The notes: generated from the letters alone by a model not told the origin. A DNA stretch of 6,774 bases from Aquificaceae bacterium (GCA_015490115.1 WFYM01000163.1:1-6774); one strand, 5' to 3'; positions 1 to 6,072 are shown, counted from the stretch's first letter. Translations and numbers: made by a program.

Positions 1-1
1 C

Positions 2-313
2 TTCTGCTACGTGGACGACCTCGTCGAGGGGATCTACAGGGTCGCTGTCACGGAAGGTTTGGAGGGTGAGGTCTTCAACTTGGGAAACCCAGAGGAGCAT
101 ACCATACTCGACCTTGCGAAGATGGTCATAGAGATAACGAAAAGCCCGTCAAAAATAAAGTTCGTGGAAAGACGAAAGGACGATCCCGACAGGAGAAAGC
201 CGGACATAACAAAGGCAAAAAAGCTCCTCGGCTGGGAGCCTAAGGTAAGCCTTAGGGAGGGTTTGGAAAGAACCGTGGAGTGGTTCAGGAGGACCCTCCG
301 GGGCGGACCTTAG
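2..313 (+). CDS. NAD-dependent nucleotide-sugar epimerase/dehydratase, C-terminal fragment (UDP-glucuronate decarboxylase-like)
   Basis: The frame is open to the left edge and ends in TAG at 311-313, so only the last 103 residues are present. It begins FCYVDDLVEGI, the C-terminal-half motif of extended short-chain dehydrogenases that act on NDP-sugars. It continues with GEVFNLGNPEEHTILDLA, a substrate-side motif (R-x-DDP-x-RR-x-PDI, about residues 57-67), and the usual LGWEP...L.EGLERTVEWFR ending. These together resemble UDP-glucuronate decarboxylase (UDP-xylose synthase) and dTDP-glucose 4,6-dehydratase, soluble enzymes making nucleotide sugars for surface polysaccharide. The Rossmann NAD site and the catalytic YxxxK lie outside the window, so the exact reaction cannot be told from this part. 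A GTG at position 11 lies inside the conserved motif and is not a start. The gene converges on the SulP gene with a 7-base gap and no clear terminator. Confidence 0.88.
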   Translation, partial: FCYVDDLVEGIYRVAVTEGLEGEVFNLGNPEEHTILDLAKMVIEITKSPSKIKFVERRKDDPDRRKPDITKAKKLLGWEPKVSLREGLERTVEWFRRTLRGGP

Positions 314-320
314 TGGAGAG

Positions 321-2090
321 TTACCGACCTGTTTTAATAGAAAGACACTCCTTAAATACCGTGTGGGGGCAACCTTCCCTGCAGAACCTGTGGTCTATCC
401 TCCTGAAAAGCTCCACTATTGACTGACCCTTCGAGTCGAAGACGAGGTCGTGGCGGGCAACCCTGTCGAACCCCGCATTCTCAAGAAGAGGATAAACGTC
501 GCAACTTATGTTGGCAAAGCAAGCTTCAACGCCGAGTTCTCTCAAAGCTTTCACGAGCCTTATTATGGTCTCCGAACCCGTCGCGTCCGTGTAGTTCACA
601 GCCTCCATGTCAACGAGGACGAACTTTAAAGGTCCCTTAGAAAGCCTCTCCTTAGTCCTGTCTATTATGTAGTCGTAGACGTACTGGGCGTTCCCGAAAT
701 ATATTGACATGTTCGGTCTTATGTAAAGTATCTGGGGACACTCGGGAAGGTTCCTTTTTTCAGCGTTTACAAACGTGTTGGATTCTGGATCCCTCGATAA
801 GACGACTATCCTCGGATACATAGTCCTGTATACGAAGCCCCCGAGGGAGAGGAGAACACCGAGCGTTATGGCGACCCAAAGGTCCATGAAGAACACGGAG
901 AGGAAGGTGACACCAGCCACAGCCCCGTCCATCTTATTTATCCTGTAGAGCCTCACGATGTCCTGGGGTCTTATGAGGTTTATAACAGCGGAAAGGACTA
1001 CAGCGGAGAGCGTAGCCTTAGGGAGGTAGTAAAAGGCGGGAGCGAGAAAAAATAGGGTAACACCCACGAGCGAACCGGTTATCACGCTCGCGAGGGGCGA
1101 CTTGGCACCGAGGGCGTAGTTTAGGGAAGACCTCGAGAAGGAACCTCCTGCCGGAAAGCCTTTAAAGAAGGAAACGGCGACGTTCGCAAGTCCTTGACCT
1201 ACGAGTTCCTGATTCGGGTCCCACTTGTCCCCAGCCTTTATTGCGAGCGTCTTCGCTATTGCGACAGCCTCTATAAGACCGAAGAAGGCGACAACGAGCG
1301 CCCCTCCCCACATCTTGCTCATCACGTGGGAGTCGATGGGGGGTATGTTAGGACTCGGAAGCCCCTGAGGGACCTCCCCTACTATGGCGACACCCTTGTT
1401 GTGAAGTCCGAAGATGTAAACTACCAAAGAGGTGACAACGACAGCTATCAAAGCTCCCGGAATGTAAGGGTTTATCCTCTTCGAGAACCATATGATCAGG
1501 TAAGCACCTATGCCTACCGCGAGGGTGTAGGGGTTGGTGAGGTGGATCTTGCGGACTATGTCGGAGACTATGGTGAATATGTGGCTTGTGTTCACAACGG
1601 GAAAGCCGAATAGGTGCTTGAACTGGGAAAGGGCGATCACCATAGCTCCCGCGGCTGTGAACCCTATAACGACGCTGTTTGATATGAGATCGACGACAAA
1701 TCCGAGCTTCAAAAGACCCACCGTAAGCCTCACCACCCCTACCATCAGGGCGAGCAGACCCATATAAGCTACCCACTCCTCCGTTTGAGGCTCCAAGTTA
1801 AGACCGTAAAGGACCGAGGCGGAAAGAAGACAGGTCATGGCGACCGGACCTGTCCCCAAAAAGCGGGAGCTTCCGAAGACAGCAGCCACTATCGTGGCTA
1901 TGAAGGCTGTGTAGAGACCTGTTATAGGTGGCATACCCGCGAGGAGGGCGTAAGCCATAGCTTGGGGAACGTAAACAGCTGCTACGGTTATCCCGGCTAC
2001 GGTGTCTCTGAAGAAGGCGTCCTTAGAGTAGCCCCTGAACCATTGAAAAAAAGGGAGGCGGGTCTTTAAAACTAAACTGCTGGGGTCCAT
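321..2090 (-). CDS. SulP-family anion transporter with C-terminal STAS domain
   Basis: A 589-residue inner-membrane protein of normal SulP length. Residues 29-85 carry the family signature (DTVAGITVAAVYVPQAMAYA, then AGMPPITGLY and FGSSRFLGTGP). Residues 262-375 carry the second core block (EAVAIAK, DPNQELVGQG, GFPAGGSFSRSS, YLPKATL...A..NLI). About 10-12 hydrophobic segments span residues 28-420. A STAS domain follows at about 449-565 with the DMEAVNYTDATGSET loop. SulP members move sulfate, bicarbonate or other anions by H+ or Na+ coupling; the substrate cannot be read here. Sulfate or bicarbonate would both suit a sulfur-using autotroph. The tail after STAS is unusual in carrying three cysteines (570, 574, 582). 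ATG at 2090 is the only usable in-frame start before an upstream stop, yet it has only a weak GACGGA ribosome site. It is separated from groEL by a terminator and its own candidate promoter. A sulfate-specific name is not justified. Confidence 0.93.
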   Translation of the reverse strand: MDPSSLVLKTRLPFFQWFRGYSKDAFFRDTVAGITVAAVYVPQAMAYALLAGMPPITGLYTAFIATIVAAVFGSSRFLGTGPVAMTCLLSASVLYGLNLEPQTEEWVAYMGLLALMVGVVRLTVGLLKLGFVVDLISNSVVIGFTAAGAMVIALSQFKHLFGFPVVNTSHIFTIVSDIVRKIHLTNPYTLAVGIGAYLIIWFSKRINPYIPGALIAVVVTSLVVYIFGLHNKGVAIVGEVPQGLPSPNIPPIDSHVMSKMWGGALVVAFFGLIEAVAIAKTLAIKAGDKWDPNQELVGQGLANVAVSFFKGFPAGGSFSRSSLNYALGAKSPLASVITGSLVGVTLFFLAPAFYYLPKATLSAVVLSAVINLIRPQDIVRLYRINKMDGAVAGVTFLSVFFMDLWVAITLGVLLSLGGFVYRTMYPRIVVLSRDPESNTFVNAEKRNLPECPQILYIRPNMSIYFGNAQYVYDYIIDRTKERLSKGPLKFVLVDMEAVNYTDATGSETIIRLVKALRELGVEACFANISCDVYPLLENAGFDRVARHDLVFDSKGQSIVELFRRIDHRFCREGCPHTVFKECLSIKTGR

Positions 2091-2100
2091 TCCGTCGGGT

Positions 2101-2106
2101 ATTATA
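2101..2106 (-). promoter_or_regulatory. Candidate -10 box (TATAAT) of the SulP gene
   Basis: A perfect TATAAT on the - strand ends 10 bases before the SulP ATG. No convincing -35 box sits 17 bases upstream (TAAAAT there). If used, transcription would start about 4-5 bases before the ATG, giving an almost leaderless mRNA, which agrees with the weak ribosome site. The region is very AT-rich, so chance occurrence is possible. Confidence 0.4.
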
Positions 2107-2126
2107 AAACAAAAAAACCCTTTATT

Positions 2127-2154
2127 TTATAAGAATTTCTTAATTTTCTTATAA
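2127..2154. repeat. Nested AT-rich palindromes between groEL and the SulP gene, possible operator
   Basis: Perfect 9-base arms TTATAAGAA (2127-2135) and TTCTTATAA (2146-2154) face each other across 10 bases. A third half-site, TTCTTA (2137-2142), forms a tighter palindrome TAAGAA-T-TTCTTA with the left arm. This gives three copies of one half-site within 28 bases. It lies just upstream of the candidate SulP -10 box, where an operator would be expected. As RNA it could also form a weak AU hairpin after the groEL terminator. A regulator-binding role is inference. Confidence 0.4.
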
Positions 2155-2161
2155 GTTTTAA

Positions 2162-2179
2162 GGGGGCGGGGACGCCCCC
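2162..2179 (-). terminator. Hairpin terminator of groES-groEL
   Basis: On the - strand, 7 bases after the groEL TGA, GGGGGCG pairs perfectly with CGCCCCC across a 4-base TCCC loop, an all-GC 7-bp stem. It is followed by TTAAAACTTAT, a broken rather than pure U tract, so it is an imperfect intrinsic terminator. Position and stem strength support termination of the chaperonin transcript before the SulP gene. Confidence 0.65.
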
Positions 2180-2186
2180 GAAGGGT

Positions 2187-3827
2187 TCAGTCGAGATCGG
2201 GCATGTCGGTGGGTGTTGTGTCTTTCTTCTTTTCGGGTTCCGGGAGGTCAGCAACGAGGGCTTCGGCGGTTAGCATCGTTCCGGCTACGGAGGCTGCGTT
2301 TTCAATAGCGGTCCTCACCACTTTCGTCGGGTCTATGATGCCCCTCTCGAACATGTCAACGTACTCACCCGTAGCTGCATCGAATCCCCAGTTCTTACCC
2401 TTCTCCTTACCGAGTTCTATGACCTTCTCGAGGACCACGTATCCTTCGAAACCGGCGTTGTAAGCTATCTGCCTGAGGGGTGCCCTGCACGCCTTCTTTA
2501 TTATCTCAACGCCGAGTCTCTGATCCTCGTTGTCCACCTTAACCTCGTCGAGGGCTTCGGAAGCCCTGACGAGTGCAACACCACCGCCGGGAACTATTCC
2601 CTCTTCAACGGCAGCCTTGGTAGCGTGGACGGCGTCTTCCACCCTCGCCTTCTTTTCCTTGAGTTCAGCTTCGGTAGCGGCTCCTACCCTTATTACAGCC
2701 ACGCCTCCGGAAAGCTTTGCGAGTCTCTCTTGGAGCTTCTCCCTGTCGTAGTCAGAAGTGGTCTCCTGTATCTGCTTCTTGATCTGCTCTATCCTCGCCT
2801 GTATCTGAGACTTGTCTCCCTTACCGCCCACTATCGTGGTCGTCTCCTTGTCAACTATGACCTTGTCAGCCCTTCCGAGCATGTCGAGGGTGACTGACTC
2901 GAGCTTTATACCCATCTCCTCCATGATCGCCGTCCCGCCGGTCAGGATAGCTATGTCCTGCAGGTAGTCCTTCCTCCTCTGACCGAATCCCGGAGCCTTT
3001 ACCGCACAGCCCTTGAGAACTCCCTTGATGTGGTTCACGACGAGGGTTGCGAGGGCTTCACCTTCGACGTCCTCAGCTATCACAAGGAGCGGCTTTCCGG
3101 ACCTTACAACCTGTTCGAGGACTGGGAGGAGATCCTTCACGTTCGAGATCTTCTTCTCGTAGATGAGGATGTAAGGTTCTTCGAGGACGCACTGCATCTT
3201 GTCAGCGTCCGTTATGAAGTAAGGTGAGAGGTATCCTCTGTCGAACTGCATACCCTGAACGGTCTCGAGGGTGGTCTCCGCGGACTTGGACTCTTCAACG
3301 GTGATCACACCGTCCTTGCCTACAGCCTCCATAGCGTCCGCTATTATCTTCCCTATCTCGGGATCGTTGTTGGCGGATATGGTGGCTACCTGCTCTATCT
3401 CGTTCCTTCCCTTGACCTCAACGGAGAGCTTCTTGATCTCCTCCACCACCCTCTTTACCGCCTTGTCTATACCCCTCTTGACGTCCATAGGGTTTGCACC
3501 CGAAGCTATGACCTTGAGACCTTCGTGGAATATGGACTGGGCGAGTATGGTAGCTGTCGTCGTCCCGTCACCTGCGACGTCGGAGGTCTTAGAGGCTACC
3601 TCTTTTACGAGCTGGGCGCCTATGTTCTCGTAGTTGTCTTTTAGCTCTATCTCCTTAGCGACGGTGACACCGTCCTTGGTGACAACAGGGGTTCCCCAGT
3701 TCTTGGCGAGTATGACCTCCCTTCCCCTCGGTCCGAGGGTGACCTTAACAGCGTTGGCGAGCTTGTCAACACCCGCCTTGAGCTTAGCTCTTGCTTCTTC
3801 GCTGTAAATGATTCCCTTCGCAGCCAT
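2187..3827 (-). CDS. groL: 60 kDa chaperonin GroEL
   Basis: A 546-residue group I chaperonin subunit, the usual length. It forms the double-ring ATP-driven folding chamber in the cytoplasm with GroES as lid. The nucleotide motif GDGTTTATILAQ contains Asp87, and the hydrolytic Asp398 lies in VEDAVHATKAAVEEG; both fall at the same residue numbers as in E. coli. The apical (about 190-375), intermediate and equatorial domains are all complete. The start is ATG at 3827, with AAGGAGGTG immediately upstream. A GTG three codons earlier (3836) lies within that ribosome site and is rejected. The C-terminus (LPEPEKKKD then TPTDMPDLD) is charged, replacing the Gly-Gly-Met tail of many homologues; by recall this matches Aquifex. 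It lies 23 bases after groES, cotranscribed, with a terminator following. Sequence similarity here is the main pointer to Aquificaceae. Confidence 0.99.
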   Translation of the reverse strand: MAAKGIIYSEEARAKLKAGVDKLANAVKVTLGPRGREVILAKNWGTPVVTKDGVTVAKEIELKDNYENIGAQLVKEVASKTSDVAGDGTTTATILAQSIFHEGLKVIASGANPMDVKRGIDKAVKRVVEEIKKLSVEVKGRNEIEQVATISANNDPEIGKIIADAMEAVGKDGVITVEESKSAETTLETVQGMQFDRGYLSPYFITDADKMQCVLEEPYILIYEKKISNVKDLLPVLEQVVRSGKPLLVIAEDVEGEALATLVVNHIKGVLKGCAVKAPGFGQRRKDYLQDIAILTGGTAIMEEMGIKLESVTLDMLGRADKVIVDKETTTIVGGKGDKSQIQARIEQIKKQIQETTSDYDREKLQERLAKLSGGVAVIRVGAATEAELKEKKARVEDAVHATKAAVEEGIVPGGGVALVRASEALDEVKVDNEDQRLGVEIIKKACRAPLRQIAYNAGFEGYVVLEKVIELGKEKGKNWGFDAATGEYVDMFERGIIDPTKVVRTAIENAASVAGTMLTAEALVADLPEPEKKKDTTPTDMPDLD

Positions 3828-3850
3828 CTTACCCACCTCCTTTTTGGTTT

Positions 3851-4162
3851 TTAGGTTGAAACTTTAACGTCCTCAACTATGGCGAGGACCTCATCCTCGG
3901 ACATTATCAGATACTTCTCACCGTCGAGTTCAACTTCGGTCCCAGCGTATTTGTTGAAGAGGACAACGTCCCCCTCTTTAACTTTAAGAGGCTTTATCTC
4001 ACCGTTGTTCAGGAGCTTCCCCTCTCCCACCGCTATCACCTCACCCATCTGGGGCTTTTCTTTGGCTGTGTCGGGTATGATTATCCCTGAGGGAGTCCTC
4101 TGCTCCTGCTCCTCGAACCTCTTCACAACTATCTTGTCGTAGAGGGGTTTCAGCTTCGCCAT
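3851..4162 (-). CDS. groES: 10 kDa co-chaperonin GroES
   Basis: A 103-residue co-chaperonin, the heptameric lid of the GroEL chamber. It starts MAKLKPLYDKIVVKR, the family N-terminus. It has the mobile loop at about residues 17-37, whose hydrophobic tripeptide III (27-29) binds GroEL, then MGEVIAVGEG and a roof loop, and ends VLFNKYAGTEVELDGEKYLIMSEDEVLAIVED. The start is ATG at 4162 with AAGGAGGTG at 4168-4176. A further in-frame ATG at 4189 falls at the predicted transcription start and would add residues not found in the family, so it is rejected. First gene of the groES-groEL operon. Confidence 0.98.
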   Translation of the reverse strand: MAKLKPLYDKIVVKRFEEQEQRTPSGIIIPDTAKEKPQMGEVIAVGEGKLLNNGEIKPLKVKEGDVVLFNKYAGTEVELDGEKYLIMSEDEVLAIVEDVKVST

Positions 4163-4167
4163 GGTTC

Positions 4168-4176
4168 CACCTCCTT
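4168..4176 (-). promoter_or_regulatory. groES ribosome binding site
   Basis: AAGGAGGTG on the - strand, five bases before ATG 4162. It decides the start against the in-frame ATG at 4189. groEL has an identical AAGGAGGTG before ATG 3827. Confidence 0.85.
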
Positions 4177-4194
4177 CCGTTTTTGACATAGAAA

Positions 4195-4223
4195 ATTATA
4201 TTAACCTCTCCCCCTCCTGTCAA
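4195..4223 (-). promoter_or_regulatory. groES-groEL promoter, perfect housekeeping sigma consensus
   Basis: On the - strand, TTGACA (4218-4223) is followed by exactly 17 bases and then TATAAT (4195-4200), a full match to the vegetative sigma-70/SigA consensus with optimal spacing. A purine at 4189 is the likely start of transcription, giving a leader of about 27 bases that carries the groES ribosome site. No CIRCE operator (TTAGCACTC-N9-GAGTGCTAA) is visible in the leader or upstream. Confidence 0.88.
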
Positions 4224-4242
4224 GGGGATCTACCCAAAAATG

Positions 4243-4270
4243 TTAGCTAAGCATACTAAAGTTTATTTAG
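4243..4270. repeat. TTAG/CTAA-rich dyads upstream of the groES promoter
   Basis: TTAGCTAA (4243-4250) is a perfect 8-base palindrome. CTAAA (4256-4260) and TTTAG (4266-4270) form an inverted pair across 5 bases. The AT-rich block ends about 20 bases upstream of the groES -35 box, so it could be an UP-like element or a regulator site. Such short motifs also occur by chance in AT-rich DNA. Confidence 0.25.
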
Positions 4271-4305
4271 CCAAACAGTATAACAAAGTGACACCCCTCG
4301 GAGAT

Positions 4306-4319
4306 TTATAGTCCTATAA
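4306..4319. repeat. 14-base palindrome in the groES/YedE-like divergent region
   Basis: TTATAG-TC-CTATAA, perfect 6-base arms around a 2-base centre. It ends 9 bases before the candidate -35 box of the + strand transporter gene, a plausible operator or activator position. No regulator can be assigned from sequence alone. Confidence 0.35.
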
Positions 4320-4328
4320 GCTTTTCTT

Positions 4329-4357
4329 TTGTTCGGAAAGTGTAAGCGGGGAATAAT
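4329..4357 (+). promoter_or_regulatory. Candidate promoter of the YeeE/YedE-family gene
   Basis: TTGTTC (4329-4334, 3 of 6 consensus bases) and AATAAT (4352-4357, 5 of 6) are 17 bases apart, about 24 bases before the start codon. It is clearly weaker than the opposing groES promoter, which would suit a gene needing an activator. An alternative -10, TAATAT at 4354-4359, would make the spacer 19. Confidence 0.4.
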
Positions 4358-4370
4358 ATATCCAAAACGG

Positions 4371-4379
4371 AGGAGGTGA
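4371..4379 (+). promoter_or_regulatory. Strong ribosome binding site of the YeeE/YedE-family gene
   Basis: AGGAGGTGA is a full complement of the usual 16S rRNA 3' end, one base before ATG 4381. A second GGAGG begins at 4369 and gives more normal spacing. It fixes the start codon. Confidence 0.8.
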
Positions 4380-4380
4380 G

Positions 4381-5697
4381 ATGGAAGAGACGGGAGGAGC
4401 GCTGAGAAGCACCCTCTGGGAAGGTTTCATCTCCGTCTTCAGGAGGCAGTGGCCCCCTTGGATGGGCGGGCTTGCTATGGGCTTTATAGTAGCCCTCATG
4501 TTCGCTTGGGGCGCACCTTGGGGTGTGACGAACGGGATCATAATATGGGGCGACAACCTACTGAAGCCGATACTCTACCCCGGTGCGGACCTCCAGAGTC
4601 CCATCTGGCAATACGTAGCCCTGATAAACTGGTCCTTCCTCTTGGGTGCCTTGATCTCCGCCCTCTTAGGCGGTGACTTCAGGCTGAGCATACCGGGGAA
4701 GGACGAACTTTTCTTAGGAGCTGTAGGCGGGGCCCTGATGGGCATAGGAGCTTTCATGGCTTTCGGATGCACCATAGGTGCGTTTCTTGTAGGTTTCGGA
4801 GCTTTGTCAGCTTCAGCCATTACGATGATGATAGGTCTCGGGATAGGTGCTTACTTGGGACTCAGGATATACATGAAGCTGATGCTAAGAGGCTGGGGTT
4901 CCCCCGGAAAGATAATCCACGTCCCCGAAAAGGTCCAGCTATCCCTCGGACTCCTCCTCCTTCTTATCGCCATACTCCTCATAGCCTTCGTTGACAGGAA
5001 GGTCTCCACCTTCACTCCAGCCCTCGGCATAGGCTCCATAGAGGTTGCAGCCGGCTCCCTCATATTCTTCGGAGTCCTTCTCGGGATAATAAACCAGAGG
5101 ACGAGGTTCTGCTTCGTGAGGGCTTTCAGACAGCCCTTCGAGACGGGCGAGTCCGAGATGACGAAGGCTGCAGCCCTTGCGATAGCCGTCGCTGCGATAG
5201 GGGGAACTATAGTCAAGTTCTCTCCCTTCGCCGGGATAGTGGAGATGCAGGACGTTCAAGATACCCTCGCCTTCGCTATGACCAACCCTCCAACGGTAAA
5301 GACTATGATGATAGCCCCCTCCTTCCCCTTCGGTAGCCTGATAGGCGGGATCATATTCGGGATAGGTATGACCCTCGCGGGTGGTTGCTCGGTGGGTTCC
5401 ATGTGGAGGGCTGGTGAGGGTTCGGTGAAGAACATGGTGGCGATACTCTTCTACGCGATAGGAGGCTCCCTCTTTGCCTTCCTCTTCAGGAAGGTGGACC
5501 CATTTATCATGAGTTCCCTCTCCTCAGTTTACGAGAAGCTGGGAGCTAACACCTCCTTAGGGACGAGGGTATTCCTCCCGAACGTTGTCGGCTTAGAGTG
5601 GGCGCTCGTGATACTGCTCGGTCTCGCAGGTCTTTGGTATCTCTTCGCTATTTGGAACGAGAGGACGGGGAGGTTCGTCCTCAAGTTCGACATCTGA
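4381..5697 (+). CDS. YeeE/YedE-family membrane transporter (thiosulfate/sulfur-compound type)
   Basis: A 438-residue integral membrane protein with about ten hydrophobic segments. It belongs to the YeeE/YedE (Sulf_transp, DUF395) family. The family marks are AVGGALMGIGAFMAFGCTIG (Cys130), RTRFCFVRAFR (Cys244) and FGIGMTLAGGCSVGSMWRAGEG (Cys336); these are the only cysteines. Characterised YeeE/TsuA proteins pass thiosulfate along conserved membrane cysteines. The order here (FGC, RFCF, GGC), the length and the long N-terminal extension look, by recall, more like the roughly 400-residue YedE branch, linked to selenium metabolism in E. coli. The substrate is therefore open: thiosulfate is favoured for a sulfur oxidiser, selenium compounds are possible. 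No TusA/SirA-like partner gene is seen. It is divergent from groES, with a strong ribosome site, and its last 105 bases are overlapped on the other strand by the merR-like gene. Confidence 0.9.
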   Translation: MEETGGALRSTLWEGFISVFRRQWPPWMGGLAMGFIVALMFAWGAPWGVTNGIIIWGDNLLKPILYPGADLQSPIWQYVALINWSFLLGALISALLGGDFRLSIPGKDELFLGAVGGALMGIGAFMAFGCTIGAFLVGFGALSASAITMMIGLGIGAYLGLRIYMKLMLRGWGSPGKIIHVPEKVQLSLGLLLLLIAILLIAFVDRKVSTFTPALGIGSIEVAAGSLIFFGVLLGIINQRTRFCFVRAFRQPFETGESEMTKAAALAIAVAAIGGTIVKFSPFAGIVEMQDVQDTLAFAMTNPPTVKTMMIAPSFPFGSLIGGIIFGIGMTLAGGCSVGSMWRAGEGSVKNMVAILFYAIGGSLFAFLFRKVDPFIMSSLSSVYEKLGANTSLGTRVFLPNVVGLEWALVILLGLAGLWYLFAIWNERTGRFVLKFDI

Positions 5698-6069
5698 CTC
5701 GATTATAGGGCAGACGAAGGCTTCCCCCTCCCCTCCCCCCTTCAGAAGGCTCTCGAGGAGCCTCCTCCTTCTCCTCAGCTCCTCAACCCTCCTTTCTATC
5801 TCCTCGATCTTCCTCTTTATCTTCTCCGTGACGCAAACGCAAGGTCTTCCGCCGGAGAGCTTAATATCTATGATCTCCTTTATCTCAGAGAGCTTAAAGC
5901 CGAGGGCTTTCGCCCTGAGTATAAACCTGCAAAGGTCAACGTACTCCTCCGGGTAGTCCCTGTATCCGGAGGAGTTCCTCGGAGGTCTCGGCAGAAGCCC
6001 TATCTCCTCCCAGTATCTTAACGTCTTCGGACTTACACCTGTCCTTTTCGCCAGCTCCCCTATCCTCAT
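5593..6069 (-). CDS. MerR-family transcriptional regulator, probably metal-responsive
   Basis: A 158-residue protein. Residues 1-70 form the MerR winged helix-turn-helix: MRIGELAKRTGVSPKTLRYW, then EEIGLLPRP, SGYRDY, and RAKALGFKLSEIKEI. Residues 80-110 form a charged dimerisation coiled coil. Cys77 and Cys79 (RPCVCV) sit at its N-terminal end, and Cys120 lies in FVCPIIES, which resembles the SCPLI metal-loop ending of MerR and ZntR. This pattern suggests control by a thiophilic metal such as Hg, Cd, Zn or Pb. The middle metal cysteine (near position 117 in Tn501 MerR) is replaced by GGGEGEA. Residues 125-158 are antisense to the end of the transporter gene and look unlike the family. ATG 6069 follows the upstream stop codon by 3 bases with no ribosome site of its own, implying translational coupling to the CcdA-like gene. 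The inducer is inferred. Confidence 0.93.
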   Translation of the reverse strand: MRIGELAKRTGVSPKTLRYWEEIGLLPRPPRNSSGYRDYPEEYVDLCRFILRAKALGFKLSEIKEIIDIKLSGGRPCVCVTEKIKRKIEEIERRVEELRRRRRLLESLLKGGGEGEAFVCPIIESDVELEDEPPRPLVPNSEEIPKTCETEQYHERPL

Positions 6070-6072
6070 AGG

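Noticed and set aside
1194..1776. Open frames of 139 (+) and 142 (-) residues within the SulP gene
   Set aside because: They lie in other frames of a well-conserved gene and have no recognisable motifs; they reflect low stop density in GC-richer coding DNA.
3271..3633. 120-residue + strand frame across groEL
   Set aside because: A Ser/Thr-rich antisense shadow of the conserved groEL codons with no ribosome site or family features.
3828..3836. GTG start of groEL three codons upstream (adding MGK)
   Set aside because: This GTG is part of the AAGGAGGTG ribosome site; ATG 3827 gives the conserved MAAK N-terminus and residue numbers matching Asp87 and Asp398.
4163..4189. Upstream ATG of groES adding nine residues
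   Set aside because: It lies at the predicted transcription start and would translate the ribosome site; MAKLKPLYDK is the family N-terminus.
4335..4353. MerR-type operator in a 19-base spacer of the YedE-like promoter
   Set aside because: Using TAATAT as -10 makes the spacer 19 bases, as MerR regulators like, but the spacer shows no dyad symmetry, so a link to the nearby merR-like gene is not supported.
4163..4380. CIRCE/HrcA operator before groES
   Set aside because: No TTAGCACTC or GAGTGCTAA-like arms were found; TTAGCTAA at 4243 is only a short unrelated palindrome.
4851..5259. Two - strand frames (121 and 106 residues) opposite the YeeE/YedE-family gene
   Set aside because: They are shadows of the transporter frame: low-complexity translations with no domain features.
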